The notes beneath the pieces are model-generated. The model ran no database searches. It saw only the letters and a program-made list of their open reading frames with translations, and was not told where the DNA came from. A stretch of DNA of 64,000 nt from assembly GCA_963814955.1 (NCBI GenBank), contig CAWFEX010000015.1, positions 620,001 through 684,000 on the forward strand, in the 5' to 3' direction. The DNA is from DATCJA01 sp963814955. Its GTDB lineage: Bacteria; Acidobacteriota; Vicinamibacteria; Vicinamibacterales; UBA2999. A program made the position numbers and the translations under genes. Shown in pieces: positions 51,741 through 60,929 of the stretch; the stretch's first letter is position 1; each line of letters opens with the position of its first letter.

Positions 51741-53927
51741 TTACTTCGAGAGTGGATTCGGACGAACCTGCCACTTCACCACCTTGCTGGTCGTTCCCTT
51801 GCCGCCTTCGGAGTGGAACGGCGCACGCGTGGCAAACGTCGAGTAGATCCCCTTGCCCTTCCATCCGGCGTTGGGATCGTCGATGCGGCCGTCGAAGCCC
51901 TTCCCGTAGTACCCCATCGGATAGGGCACGCGGAAGGTCTGCATGCGGCCGTTCACGAGCGCAACGAGCGCTTCCGATTCGTTGCCGGTGACCATCGGCA
52001 CGTTGTTGCTGCCGGTGCCGAGCAGGTCGAAGCGATCCACGAACGTGTAGTACGGCGAGTCAGCGCTTCCCGACGCGACCGAGCCTTTGTAGTTCGGTCC
52101 CGGCAGTGGATGGACCGTGAACCCCTCGGCGCAATGCTGACCCGTGGCGTTCGGACCGTTCAGCGGCGCCTTGCACTTGCCCCGGTCGAAGCTCACGAGA
52201 TGACCGCTGGCCGTTCCGATCCACACGACGCCGTTGCGATCGACGTCCATGCCACGAGGTGAATAGGCCGCGACAGGCTTGCCGTCCTTCATCGGGAGCT
52301 CGTAGTACTCCGCCAGCGCTGTCTGAGGCGGATTGGAACCGGGCACGAGACGGGCGACAGCGCCCGGGAACCCTGTGACCGATCCCCAGATCGATCCATC
52401 AACCGGACTGGGCGCCACGCCGTAATACGGGGCGCTGATCCGTTTGTCCTTCGTCGGGTCGACCGGCTGATTGGGCTCGACGTACGCATCGCGCTTCCCG
52501 TTGCCGTTTGTGTCCATCACGAGCGCGGTCCAGCCCTGGGCCTTCTGCTCGTCGCCGGTCTGATCGTACAGCTTCGTGTTGAACCAGCCCACCACCTGGC
52601 CGCCACCGCAGAACCACAACGTGTCGTTGGCATCCTGGGCGAAATTCAGATGGTGCGTGCCGAAGCAGGTATCAACGGTCGTGACCTTCTTGGTTTTCGG
52701 GTCGTACACGGCCACCTGACGGCCGCTCTGGTTGATCGGGAACGCCTGGGCCGACGCGTGCGTCGATCCCTCGCGACAGTATGCCGGCGTCTGGTTGGGC
52801 CGTATCCTCGACGCGACCCACACGCGCCCTTGGGCGTCCATCGCAAAGCTGTGCGCGTTTGCCTGACTGTTCCAGATGGCTTCGTCGGCCCAGTACGGCG
52901 ACGGCTGCACCGGTCCGTTGGCGCCAGTGCTCGGCGTCTTCGGATCGCGCACTTCCAGCTTGATCTGCGTCGCCTTGTGGCCGACCGGATCAATCACCGG
53001 CATGTAGTCGGCGCTCGCCTCGAGTGCGCCGTAGATCGGTCCATTGGCGTTCACGCGCGGGTTGCGCTTGTCGCTCGTGATCTCGTCGTGCAGATACGCC
53101 TTCGGATCGGCCCAATCCCATAGCGTCACCACCACGTTGCGCTCGATGCCCTGTGGACGTGGTGGCGCCGCGGCCGGGAGTTCGCCACCCTTGATGCGAT
53201 CGGTCCAGTCGCCGTACATCGCCAGCGCGCGGCCCTTTCCAACCTCGGTCAGCCGGCCAATCATGCCGCCGCCAGCTTGTCCCGACTGCACCCGGCGCTC
53301 CCACGCCGCGGCCGACGTCGGAAAGACGCCCAAGCTTTCCGGAATCGTGCGCGTGGCTTTACCACCGAGGCCATGACAGGACACGCACGCGTCGGTGCCA
53401 ACGGCCTCGGCGATCCATTCGGCCTGATTCTGGATCTCGGTCGAGATTCCGTTGCCCGATGGGCCGGTGCCTGGAAACTCGTTCTCGCGAGGCAGTTGAA
53501 GCAGCGAGAACCAGTACTGCGCCGGATAGTACTCGGCGGCCGCCTGCGTGCTCGGAGCCGGCACAGAGGTCAGGTTCACAATCTTGCCCGGCTCGCTTTG
53601 TACTTTGGCTGAATCCACCAGCCCGTAGCCGCGCACCCACACGTTGTACATGCCTTTGGGTAGATCGGGAACGAGATAGCGCCCCTGGTCGTCGGTGACG
53701 ACCGATCTGATGAATTTCGTGGGCAGGTTCGTGGTTTCCGCAATGACCCATACGCCGGCTTCCGGCCCTTTCGGGCCCGTGACGACGCCGCCGATGTCGT
53801 CGGCGTCAATCGCCACAGCCGGGCGCTGGCCGATGAGTTCACCGCCGCTGACTCCAAAGAAAAGGACGGCGAACACCACCGCAATCGCGGCCGCCAGTGC
53901 TCGTGGATATCGACTTGGTCTGGCCAC
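51741..53927 (-). CDS. exported carboxypeptidase-regulatory-like/cytochrome c/propeller protein
   Basis: A GTG at 53927 is used because AAGGAGG lies 6-7 nt upstream. 728 aa. Order: signal anchor (RALAAAIAVVFAVLFFGV), a CarboxypepD_reg-like beta domain ('IGGVVTGPKGPEAGVWVIAETT' to 'MYNVWVRGYGLVDS'), a c-type heme site 'AVGTDACVSCHGLGGKAT' (CxxCH) with a possible distal Met, then about 400 residues of NHL/streptogramin-lyase-like propeller ('MDAQGRVWVASRIRPNQTP', 'AQDANDTLWFCGGG', 'MDVDRNGVVWIGTASGHL'). Periplasmic. This domain combination is frequent in Acidobacteria; its role (perhaps an alcohol or sugar dehydrogenase-like partner) is unknown. Confidence 0.8.
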   Translation of the reverse strand: MARPSRYPRALAAAIAVVFAVLFFGVSGGELIGQRPAVAIDADDIGGVVTGPKGPEAGVWVIAETTNLPTKFIRSVVTDDQGRYLVPDLPKGMYNVWVRGYGLVDSAKVQSEPGKIVNLTSVPAPSTQAAAEYYPAQYWFSLLQLPRENEFPGTGPSGNGISTEIQNQAEWIAEAVGTDACVSCHGLGGKATRTIPESLGVFPTSAAAWERRVQSGQAGGGMIGRLTEVGKGRALAMYGDWTDRIKGGELPAAAPPRPQGIERNVVVTLWDWADPKAYLHDEITSDKRNPRVNANGPIYGALEASADYMPVIDPVGHKATQIKLEVRDPKTPSTGANGPVQPSPYWADEAIWNSQANAHSFAMDAQGRVWVASRIRPNQTPAYCREGSTHASAQAFPINQSGRQVAVYDPKTKKVTTVDTCFGTHHLNFAQDANDTLWFCGGGQVVGWFNTKLYDQTGDEQKAQGWTALVMDTNGNGKRDAYVEPNQPVDPTKDKRISAPYYGVAPSPVDGSIWGSVTGFPGAVARLVPGSNPPQTALAEYYELPMKDGKPVAAYSPRGMDVDRNGVVWIGTASGHLVSFDRGKCKAPLNGPNATGQHCAEGFTVHPLPGPNYKGSVASGSADSPYYTFVDRFDLLGTGSNNVPMVTGNESEALVALVNGRMQTFRVPYPMGYYGKGFDGRIDDPNAGWKGKGIYSTFATRAPFHSEGGKGTTSKVVKWQVRPNPLSK

Positions 53928-54089
53928 TTGTAACCTCCTTCGAACGCCTGACACGCAATCACACGGTCAGGAAGATGACGGGCAACGACTATGTACTGTT
54001 GGGGGACAGACTACGCCTGCGGCCAATGGGGATCAAGAGCCCGAAGCAAGCGTATACTCGCGTTTCTTCCAGCCAGCCCATCCGGCCGG

Positions 54090-54144
54090 AGACCTTGTGC
54101 CTTGTGCCTTGTGCTTGCCTTGTGACTTGTGACTTGTGACTTGA
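54090..54144. repeat. cttgtg(a/c) heptamer repeat
   Basis: Seven to eight imperfect CTTGTGA/CTTGTGC units directly upstream of the gene at 54156. Same family as 50851-51030. Short tandem heptamers of this type expand and contract by slippage. Confidence 0.7.
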
Positions 54145-54155
54145 AGAGGAGCCCC

Positions 54156-54467
54156 ATGCGTTGGTACCACTACCTGGCGTTGTTCTTTGCTGGTGCGTTC
54201 CTGGCGAACAGCATTCCGCACTTCGTCCAGGGCATTTCCGGCCGATCGTTTCCAAGCCCGTTCGCTTCCCCTCCGGGGCAGGGTGAATCGTCGCCCCTCG
54301 TGAACGTACTTTGGGGCAGCTTCAATCTGGTTACTGGTTATACGCTGTGCCGGGTAGGCGACTTCAGCATCCGCCGCACACGCGATGCCGCGATCGTGGG
54401 CGTGGGAGTGATCCTGATGGCCGTGACGCTGGCGAACGCATTCGGTCCGCTGTACGCGAACCGCTGA
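54156..54467 (+). CDS. small membrane protein of unknown function
   Basis: 103 aa from the ATG at 54156 (gaggag upstream). 'WYHYLALFFAGAFLANSIPHFVQGISGRSFPSPFASPPG' is followed by two further helices ('NVLWGSFNLVTGYTLCRV', 'AAIVGVGVILMAVTLANAFG'). The FANxIPHFxxGxxGxxFPSPFAxPPGxGxSSP pattern is a conserved small family of three-helix proteins in soil bacteria. Function unknown; monocistronic. Confidence 0.7.
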   Translation: MRWYHYLALFFAGAFLANSIPHFVQGISGRSFPSPFASPPGQGESSPLVNVLWGSFNLVTGYTLCRVGDFSIRRTRDAAIVGVGVILMAVTLANAFGPLYANR

Positions 54468-54475
54468 ACCACGGG

Positions 54476-54562
54476 AAGTAGCGCGGGCAGTAGCGCGCAG
54501 TAGCGCGCAGGCTTAAGCCTGCGCTCTACATAGTCTGCGCGCTAGTAGCCTGCGCTCTACTG
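54476..54562. repeat. palindromic repeat cluster
   Basis: Repeated tagcgcgcag units and CAGGCTTAAGCCTG (perfect palindrome) followed by two 'cctgcgctctac' units. Placed between convergent genes (54467 and 54565), suggesting a bidirectional terminator. Different sequence family from 41828. Confidence 0.6.
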
Positions 54563-54564
54563 TG

Positions 54565-55329
54565 TTACGGGTTCGCGCCGGCTCCGCCGCCGGCCCCGGC
54601 GCCCCGGCCGCGGCCACCGGGAGCGGCATTGCCGCCTCCTGCACCACGACCCTGGTTGCCGTACGTCGGCTTCGGATACACACCCATGCCGTGATAGGCG
54701 TTCGAATAGATCACCTGCTGATACCGAATGGTGTTTCCATTCGCATCGACGAAGCTCCACGACTGCTGGAACAGGCCGGGCTCGGGAGAGCCGGCGGGTA
54801 CCGTTCCTTCGAGGATGTAGAGCTTCTTCTCGTGCATCGTGACCCATGCGAACGTGCGCGACTGATCGGCGTTGGTGAGCTGCACGAAGTTCCCTTCAAC
54901 CATCTCCTGCCATTCCCATCCGAGGCCGGTCACCTTGGCGTCGCGCTTCACGAACTGGGATGTCGCATACATCACCGCTCCGCGCATATCGTGCGCCCAG
55001 TATCCGGGACCCATGATGCCGGCGTTCTGTCGGCACTGCGCGTTTCCCGGGGGGCATGTCTTCGCTCGCTCGATTCCCTGCTGCTCCAGCGTGGTGTAGT
55101 CGACCACCGTCACCGAGTACCGTTCCCGGCCTTTCTCGACGCTGTACACCCGCGCCGGAAGCACATACTCCATCTGCGACTTGAAGGTGGTCTCGGTGAT
55201 CCGAGGCTTGCCAGGCAAATTCACATGGAAGCCATCTTGGGTGTTGATGTAGTCCTCCCACTCCTGAGCAGCGGCGGGTCCGGACACGAATAATACGAGC
55301 GCGGTCACAATGAGAGCGGTCGTGCGCAT
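54565..55329 (-). CDS. secreted hypothetical protein
   Basis: 254 aa from the ATG at 55329; signal peptide 'MRTTALIVTALVLFVSGPAAAQ'. The mature part begins 'EWEDYINTQDGFHVNLPGKPRITETTF', a pattern ('Y....dgF.v.fPg.P') seen in exported proteins that sense or bind membrane components, and has a Cys pair in 'CPPGNAQC'. The tail is a Gly/Ala/Arg-rich disordered region. Function unknown. Confidence 0.75.
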   Translation of the reverse strand: MRTTALIVTALVLFVSGPAAAQEWEDYINTQDGFHVNLPGKPRITETTFKSQMEYVLPARVYSVEKGRERYSVTVVDYTTLEQQGIERAKTCPPGNAQCRQNAGIMGPGYWAHDMRGAVMYATSQFVKRDAKVTGLGWEWQEMVEGNFVQLTNADQSRTFAWVTMHEKKLYILEGTVPAGSPEPGLFQQSWSFVDANGNTIRYQQVIYSNAYHGMGVYPKPTYGNQGRGAGGGNAAPGGRGRGAGAGGGAGANP

Positions 55330-55526
55330 CTATTCCTCCCTAGCGGCTCCGCAATACTGCCAGAAAACACAGTTTGGCGCACCGGGAAATTCGGGCACGC
55401 CGTCCATTGTATGAATCTGCGGACCTGGGCCGTTTTGTATGGATTTCCGCGCGCTCTAGCGCGCTGTCGGTCGGGTTTGGAGGTCGGACGCGGTCAAGAC
55501 GATTCAGGGCAGGAACGGTGAAGCGT

Positions 55527-55700
55527 CTATCGTCTGCCGTGAATCACGTGGTGCGGCGTGTATTCGGTCGCCAGCGGGTCGCGCTCTTCGCGGAACTTCG
55601 CAAACGGGTCTTCCGTCGGCGCCGAACAGATGCACCACCACAGGGCGGCCCAGAAGACGATGCGCTTCCAATTGACCTTTGAAACTTCCCCCTCAATCAC
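55527..55700 (-). CDS. small protein with one hydrophobic segment (tentative)
   Basis: From a GTG at 55700: 'VNWKRIVFWAALWWCICSAP', then 'TEDPFAKFREERDPLATEYTPHHVIHGRR'. The helix plus a short charged tail gives a coherent 57-aa membrane-anchored peptide, unlike the Arg-rich shadows. No good ribosome site and no family known. Confidence 0.35.
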   Translation of the reverse strand: MIEGEVSKVNWKRIVFWAALWWCICSAPTEDPFAKFREERDPLATEYTPHHVIHGRR

Positions 55701-55842
55701 AAGGAAAAGATTCGACCGAGGGGCAGACTTCGTCGGCCAACGCCGCAAGAAAAGCCCTGTTTGCAGCACTCCGCCGACATGCTATGCGGGTTTTGATCCA
55801 CCTGTCCGCGGCTTACTTTTCTGTAAGGGAACCAAGCTCGGC

Positions 55843-56211
55843 TTACACGTGTCGATCATCGTTCCGCGCCTCCTCTTCGCTGAGATCGAGATGAAAACGG
55901 TGCAGGAAGTGGTGCACGGCTGGCGCCAGGAGCACCGCTACCATTGTCAGAAAGAAGACACCGCTGAACAACGCGTAACCTATCGCAAACATCTTGGCGG
56001 CGGGTGTTGAGAGAGGGTTCACCGGGCCCATTCCGGTGAGGATCATCGCAGCGTTCAACGCTGCATCCAGCCACGGCAGTCCGCCGAGCCAGTGATAGCC
56101 GGCGGCGCCCAGTCCTATCGCCGCGAGCAGCAACATGCCGACGATGCCGGCATTGCGCGCGAGCCGGCGAATGAGTCTCCGGCGCATCGCGTGCCGTGTC
56201 GCATGCCGCAC
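55843..56211 (-). CDS. two-to-three-helix membrane protein, half-channel-like
   Basis: 122 aa; start codon among several (56211, 56187). Helix 1 'NAGIVGMLLLAAIGLGAAGYHWL', a re-entrant-like segment 'LDAALNAAMILTGMGPVNPLSTPAAK' and helix 2 'MFAIGYALFSGVFFLTMVAVLLAPAVHHFLHRFHLD'. The 'TGMGPVNP' turn between two helices is placed where ion-channel-like proteins have a pore loop, but it is not a K+ filter (no TxGYG). A conserved small family whose function is not known to me. Confidence 0.65.
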   Translation of the reverse strand: MRHATRHAMRRRLIRRLARNAGIVGMLLLAAIGLGAAGYHWLGGLPWLDAALNAAMILTGMGPVNPLSTPAAKMFAIGYALFSGVFFLTMVAVLLAPAVHHFLHRFHLDLSEEEARNDDRHV

Positions 56212-56263
56212 GTGAACGAGTATAGGACGTTACGTCGCGCCAGAACGGACGTGAACGCGGGCG

Positions 56264-57370
56264 TCAATGAGCAGTCGCCTGGGGCACATCCTCGGCGGGA
56301 AGCGTGATGCGGAATTCGCTTCCGCGCCCCGGACCTTCGCTGTAGGCCTGTATCGTGCCTCCGTGCAGTTCCACGAGACTTCTCGCCACGGCGAGTCCGA
56401 TACCGAAACCGCCTTCGCGCCGGCCTCCCGCGCGCGTGAAGAGACCAAAAATGCGTGGCAGGTCGTCTGACGCAATCCCCTCACCACTATCCCGGACACG
56501 AAAGACCACGCGAGTCGTATCGACGTCGGCGCTCACGCGAATTTCACCTTCAGGCGGCGTGTACGCCGTTGCGTTCGCCAGCACGTTCAGAAATACCTGC
56601 TGCAGACGCACCGGATCCGCGTTGAGCATTGCGGCTTCGCCGAACACATCGACAGCCAGACGCTGGTGTCGCTCCTCCATCCGCGGACGGATCACTTCAA
56701 GAGCGTCACGCATGATCTGCAACGCGTCGATTGGGCGCGGCTGCAGCGTCACCTGTCCGCGCACGACATGAGAAGCGTCGAGCAGATCGTTGACGACGCG
56801 CTGGAGGTGAGCGATCTGACGATTCAAGAGATCGAGCGTGCGCTCCGCCGACCTGAGCGACTCCGGACCCAGGCGCTGGCGCATCAGCGCCACCGCCGGA
56901 AGCATGGCGCTCAACGGCTGCTTCAACTCGTGAGCGACCACGGCGAGGAACTCGTCTTTGGCACGATTGGCCCGCTCGGCCTCTTCGCGCGCCCGCCGCA
57001 AGTCGTCGGCCGTGAGCTCGGCGCGTGTGCGCGCCTGGTGCAACGCGCGAGTGAGACTGCTGACGAACACGCCGACCGCACCGAACAGACCTAACGCGAG
57101 CGCATCGCCGGCGGTGGACGTGCCGCCAAAGTGCGCCGGCCAGAAGTACGCCACAGCCAGCGCACCCAGACACGTGGTCAACACGCCAGGGCCGAATCCG
57201 CCGAACCATGCACTGAAGGCAATGGCCGGATAGAGCGCGATGAATGGCAGGCTGATGCCCCACTCGGGAGTCATCAGATATCGAAAGAACAGCGCGAGCG
57301 CTGTTACGAGAACGGCGACGACGTAGCCAATAACGCCGGTCCGGCCCACCACTCTGTGATCACCGGCCAC
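56264..57370 (-). CDS. sensor histidine kinase with DUF4118 membrane domain
   Basis: 368 aa from a GTG at 57370. Four membrane helices at the N-terminus match DUF4118, the KdpD-like sensor ('GYVVAVLVTALALFFRYLM', 'LPFIALYPAIAFSAWFGGFGPGVLTTCLGALAVAYF'). A coiled coil 'LTADDLRRAREEAERANRAKDEFLAVV', H-box 'AHELKQPLSAML' with the phosphorylated His, then N ('VLANATAYT'), G1 ('VRDSGEGIAS') and G2 ('GGFGIGLAVARSLV') boxes follow. No receiver or regulator gene is adjacent on this strand, so it is orphan-like. It probably senses a membrane or envelope signal. Confidence 0.9.
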   Translation of the reverse strand: MAGDHRVVGRTGVIGYVVAVLVTALALFFRYLMTPEWGISLPFIALYPAIAFSAWFGGFGPGVLTTCLGALAVAYFWPAHFGGTSTAGDALALGLFGAVGVFVSSLTRALHQARTRAELTADDLRRAREEAERANRAKDEFLAVVAHELKQPLSAMLPAVALMRQRLGPESLRSAERTLDLLNRQIAHLQRVVNDLLDASHVVRGQVTLQPRPIDALQIMRDALEVIRPRMEERHQRLAVDVFGEAAMLNADPVRLQQVFLNVLANATAYTPPEGEIRVSADVDTTRVVFRVRDSGEGIASDDLPRIFGLFTRAGGRREGGFGIGLAVARSLVELHGGTIQAYSEGPGRGSEFRITLPAEDVPQATAH

Positions 57371-57393
57371 AGTCTGACCGTATCACATGCTCT

Positions 57394-57927
57394 TTACGAC
57401 GAGTCGGCGCCCCGGAAGCTCAACGGTCTATGGGCGGCTCGTCGTCGACGCGTTCTGGCCGCCTTGAGGGCGGCGGCTCGCCGCATCCGCGGTCCCTTGG
57501 TTCGCACCGCCTTGCGCGCTGCGGCCCGGCGTGCAGTGGCGCCACGTCGCCGCGCAGCCGACCGGGCCTGTCTGGCCAGCGCCGTTCGCGTGGCGGCGCG
57601 TTTCCCTTCGCGTCGCAGGGCCGCCCTGGTCGCACGAGAACGTGTTGTCGACGAACGCTTGCGCCCTCTTCGTCCTGCGCGGGACGCGTACTCTGCGCTT
57701 TTTCTCGTGCGTGCTGTCGCATTCCGCGGAGGGCGCGGAAGCTTGACGCCGGCGCGACGGGCTTTCGAGAGGCCAATGGCGATCGCCTGCTTCGTCGAGC
57801 GCGCGCCGTGCTTTCCCTCGCGCACATGCCGGATCTCTTCGTGGACGAACTCGCCAGCCTGCGTCGTTGGCGACTTCCCTTCCCGTTTTGCCTTCCGGGC
57901 GCTTTCAAGGGTCTTCTGCTCAGGCAT
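57394..57927 (-). CDS. DUF6496 domain protein with histone-H1-like basic tail
   Basis: Start at the ATG at 57927 (MPEQKTLESARKAKREGKS). The first 75 residues contain 'GEFVHEEIRHVREGKHGARSTKQAIAIGLSKARRAGVKLP', the DUF6496 signature. The remaining 100 residues are Arg/Ala/Lys repeats (AARRRGATARRAAARKA), like H1-type bacterial nucleoid proteins. Inferred to bind DNA. In many soil bacteria DUF6496 genes sit in stress-response clusters, as here between two kinases and Hsp20. Confidence 0.8.
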   Translation of the reverse strand: MPEQKTLESARKAKREGKSPTTQAGEFVHEEIRHVREGKHGARSTKQAIAIGLSKARRAGVKLPRPPRNATARTRKSAEYASRAGRRGRKRSSTTRSRATRAALRREGKRAATRTALARQARSAARRRGATARRAAARKAVRTKGPRMRRAAALKAARTRRRRAAHRPLSFRGADSS

Positions 57928-58003
57928 GACTTGCATCACCTCTCAATTGGGCTCGAGGCCTTGGACCTCGGGCTCCAGGCCTTTGGCGGTGGGCTCCCAG
58001 GCC

Positions 58004-59242
58004 TCACCGCGTTGATGTGATTGGCAGTTCCAGCACGAACGTCGTTCCCTCCCCAAGAACCGATTCGACGCGGATGTCTCCGCTCAGCACGTTCACGCAA
58101 TCGGCGACGATGGACAATCCCAGGCCCAGACCGGTGTTACCAAGCTCCCCGTCCCGATCGGCGTGGCCGCGATAGAAGCGTCCGAAAATCGATCGCAGCT
58201 CGGGTTCGGCAACGCCGATGCCGTTGTCCCGAACGCGTATCGCGTGCACATCGGGTCGATCGGCCGGTGCGGCGTCGATCTCGACGAACCGCGTCTCTTT
58301 GGCCGGGTCGGAGTACTTGATCGCGTTGGAAATCAGGTTGACGAGCGTCAGTTCGAGACGCGCGAGGTCCGCCGTAACGGTGGGCAACGACGGAGCGACA
58401 CGAACCTCAACGCCGCGGGTCTCGGCCATCTCGTGAAGTTGACGCGCAACGGCGTTCACGAGACCCGTCAGATTCACCTGTTGAATCAGTGCATTGTCAG
58501 AGTCTTCGGGAGTCCGCAAAAGGGCCACAAGCTTCCCGAGCGTATCTCCGATCTGCGCGACATTCCGTTCGCATGTCGCGATAAAGCGATCGCGTTTTGC
58601 GCGATCGCTCCAGGCCTCCTCCGTCCGTAACACTTTCAGGCCGAACTGAAGGGTTCCCAGGGGTTGCCGCAATTCATGCGACACCGTTTGGTAGAAGCTT
58701 TCGAGTCGTGCGGTGTCCTGGTTGATGGTTTCGGTGTACTCGGCGATGAAGGTGTCCAGCGTTGTTCGAAGAAGCACGTCGATCGCAGCATCGAGCGTGT
58801 TGGTGAATTCGAATAGTTCGGCCGGGCCGGGTGTGAGATTGAGCCGCTCCGCTTCCTGTTCGGCAAAGTAGACGACCACCGCGCGGAGCGCTTGATATTC
58901 GCGAACGACCTGATGCACCGACGCGCGCTGAGCGTGGCGCAACTGGCCGAGCTCGATGGCTCGCTTAGTGACCATCCCATTGGCGGCGATGTCCTCTTCT
59001 CGTGGCGCGCGCACGAACGCAGCCAGTTCCTGAATCAGTGCGGGCACACGGCCAAGCAGTTGTTCACCTGGAAAGATGTCGCCGGGCGGAACCGCTACCA
59101 CTTTCTTCAGCTCTTCGAGCCAACGCGCAGCCAGGGTCTGGTTCGCCGCCTCGAGACGCTCCGCAATGACGAACCTGAAGTCGGATATGACGCCGCGGGC
59201 CTCTCGCGCGTCGGTCTGTGGAGCTTGCGACCGTGGGTGCAT
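58004..59242 (-). CDS. sensor histidine kinase with RsbRD-like N-terminal domain
   Basis: Start at the ATG at 59242 (MHPRSQAPQ). 412 aa. The helical N-terminal domain (ISDFRFVIAERLEAANQTLAARWLEELKK to 'AIELGQLRHAQRASVHQVVREYQALRAVVVYF') matches the RsbR/RsbRD globin-like sensor fold; a heme ligand is not obvious. Then H-box 'VSHELRQPLGTLQFG', N ('NLISNAIKYSD'), G1 ('RVRDNGIGVAE') and G2 ('NTGLGLGLSIVADCV') boxes. Cytoplasmic, no membrane segment. No regulator is adjacent. A general stress input is likely. Confidence 0.88.
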   Translation of the reverse strand: MHPRSQAPQTDAREARGVISDFRFVIAERLEAANQTLAARWLEELKKVVAVPPGDIFPGEQLLGRVPALIQELAAFVRAPREEDIAANGMVTKRAIELGQLRHAQRASVHQVVREYQALRAVVVYFAEQEAERLNLTPGPAELFEFTNTLDAAIDVLLRTTLDTFIAEYTETINQDTARLESFYQTVSHELRQPLGTLQFGLKVLRTEEAWSDRAKRDRFIATCERNVAQIGDTLGKLVALLRTPEDSDNALIQQVNLTGLVNAVARQLHEMAETRGVEVRVAPSLPTVTADLARLELTLVNLISNAIKYSDPAKETRFVEIDAAPADRPDVHAIRVRDNGIGVAEPELRSIFGRFYRGHADRDGELGNTGLGLGLSIVADCVNVLSGDIRVESVLGEGTTFVLELPITSTR

Positions 59243-59490
59243 CTGAGCGCCCTCTTTCGGGAACAGGTTCACTCGTCCAAGAGCCCCGCCGTTGAGCCCA
59301 CGCAACACCTCATCGAAACGATCAGCTCGGCGGTTCAACGACGAACTCGCAACCAGGAATCCGCAACAGGGGGACCCTCTGTATGCGACGTCGTGAACGG
59401 CTTAAAAGTTGGGAACGACGATCTTCGGGATTGTGCGATCGCGGGCAGGACAGCCCGCCCGCGATCATGGTGATACGAACGGCGAACGTG

Positions 59491-60039
59491 TTACGGAGTC
59501 GCTGGACAGGTGCCGCTTGCCGCCGGTTTAACCGACGTTACTTCGAGCTCACGCAGTTGGAGATCCTGACTCGTCACGTCTACACCCCTGGGCGGCGCAC
59601 CGGCGGTAGCGCCTCCCGTAGGCTGACCCGAAGCCGTCGTCGCGGCTGCCTTGAGCATGCCGGAAATCTCCACCCGCTTGCCGACGTACTGTTGGACTTG
59701 TCCCTCGTTCTTTCCGGTCAATTCGTAGGCGGTTCCGGTCGACGATGTCCCGGCAGTCCCGGTTGGCGCTGCGCCGGACATCGACGCGTTGGCCAGCACG
59801 AACTCGTTGCCGGCGCCGACACCGGTACCGACCACGCCTCCGCGACCAGCGTCTCGAGCGCGGCGGTAGTCGGCCTCGCGCTGCACGCAACCCGTGACGG
59901 TCACCTGCTGGTCGCTCGATTGCCGAGTTTGCTGCGCCGTCGATGAGGGTGTCTGATTCGGTGACTGAGGCGGAGTTTGTGCGAACACGGCCATACCAAA
60001 CACAACCGAGGCGACGGCACCAGAAAAGGCTACCTTCAT
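59491..60039 (-). CDS. secreted protein with OB-like fold
   Basis: 182 aa from the ATG at 60039 with ggaggg upstream; signal peptide 'MKVAFSGAVASVVFGMAVFAQ'. 'QVTVTGCVQREADYRRARD' opens the mature domain, followed by 'NEFVLANASM', 'GTAYELTGKNEGQVQQYVGKRVEISGML' and 'LQLRELEVTSV'. This is the OB-type fold of exported acidobacterial proteins with 'TGCVQ'. Low-complexity Gly/Ala/Thr loops separate the strands. Function unknown; it follows the hsp20 gene on the same strand by 57 nt. Confidence 0.72.
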   Translation of the reverse strand: MKVAFSGAVASVVFGMAVFAQTPPQSPNQTPSSTAQQTRQSSDQQVTVTGCVQREADYRRARDAGRGGVVGTGVGAGNEFVLANASMSGAAPTGTAGTSSTGTAYELTGKNEGQVQQYVGKRVEISGMLKAAATTASGQPTGGATAGAPPRGVDVTSQDLQLRELEVTSVKPAASGTCPATP

Positions 60040-60096
60040 GCGATTCCCTCCATTTTTCGTTCTGACCCGTGCCGGCATCTGCAAGCACCACACCCC

Positions 60097-60639
60097 TTAC
60101 TTCTTTCCTGCCTCAGCGATCTCGAGACGACGACCTTTCGACTTCGGAGGAGCGGGCATCGTAATCTCGAGCACACCGTCACGGAACGTTGCTTTGGCCT
60201 CTTCAGTGATCGCGCCCTCCGGAAGCGAGATCACGCGAAAGAAGCTGCCGTAGCTGCGCTCGCTCCGATAAAAGCCCTCGCGCTCTTCCTCACTCTCGCG
60301 CCGGCGCTCGCCCTGTATCGTGACCGCATCGTCAGTGATCTCAACCGTTGCCTCGTCCTTTTTCAATCCGGGTAGATCGACTTTGATCCTCAGTTCGTTG
60401 TTCTTCTGGATAATGTCGACTTCCGGCGACCACGCGTACGACGTCGATCGGCCGCTCGATTCCGGCCAGCCTGCGCGCCAACGGCCGAGCCCGATGTCGT
60501 CGAACATCCGATCGACTTCATCGGCAAAGCGCTGTAGCGTCCGAAACGGACTCGTGCCCCAGTCAGCGGATGGGTCGTGCCGAGCAAGACGGCGCTCTTC
60601 GTCGCGAGTTGGATTCATCGAGGTGTGTCTTTCTGCCAT
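60097..60639 (-). CDS. Hsp20/alpha-crystallin small heat-shock protein
   Basis: 180 aa; the ATG at 60639 has GGAGGT 7 nt upstream. Order: N-terminal arm 'FRTLQRFADEVDRMFDDIG', alpha-crystallin domain 'WSPEVDIIQKNNELRIKVDLPGLKKDEATVEITDDAVTIQGERR', 'GFYRSERSYGSFFRVISLPEG', 'ATFRDGVLEITMPAPP', and an 'RLEI' C-terminal anchor. A cytoplasmic holdase that keeps unfolded proteins soluble. The linked secreted OB protein and the stress kinases suggest a stress regulon. Confidence 0.94.
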   Translation of the reverse strand: MAERHTSMNPTRDEERRLARHDPSADWGTSPFRTLQRFADEVDRMFDDIGLGRWRAGWPESSGRSTSYAWSPEVDIIQKNNELRIKVDLPGLKKDEATVEITDDAVTIQGERRRESEEEREGFYRSERSYGSFFRVISLPEGAITEEAKATFRDGVLEITMPAPPKSKGRRLEIAEAGKK

Positions 60640-60929
60640 AGCGGCACCTCCATTTCACGACTTGATCAGCAACAGATTCGATTGATGCTATTAGCGCGTC
60701 TGCAAGGCGTCTGCCTTGTCGCGCGCGGGCTGACCAGCCACCACCGCGGACGCAGCCGAGCCATTTCTGGTCGATCAGGTTTTTCATCATTGCTCTTGCA
60801 CGGGTGCTCGACGCTCCCTAACGCGCTTCGCGCCTTCATGTATGGCGCTGAGGTTTCCTGCCGCGATTGTTGAAGTAGGTCCCGCGAAATACGAGGCGCA
60901 ACTTGCAGGACGAACTGAGGAGGAGTTCG

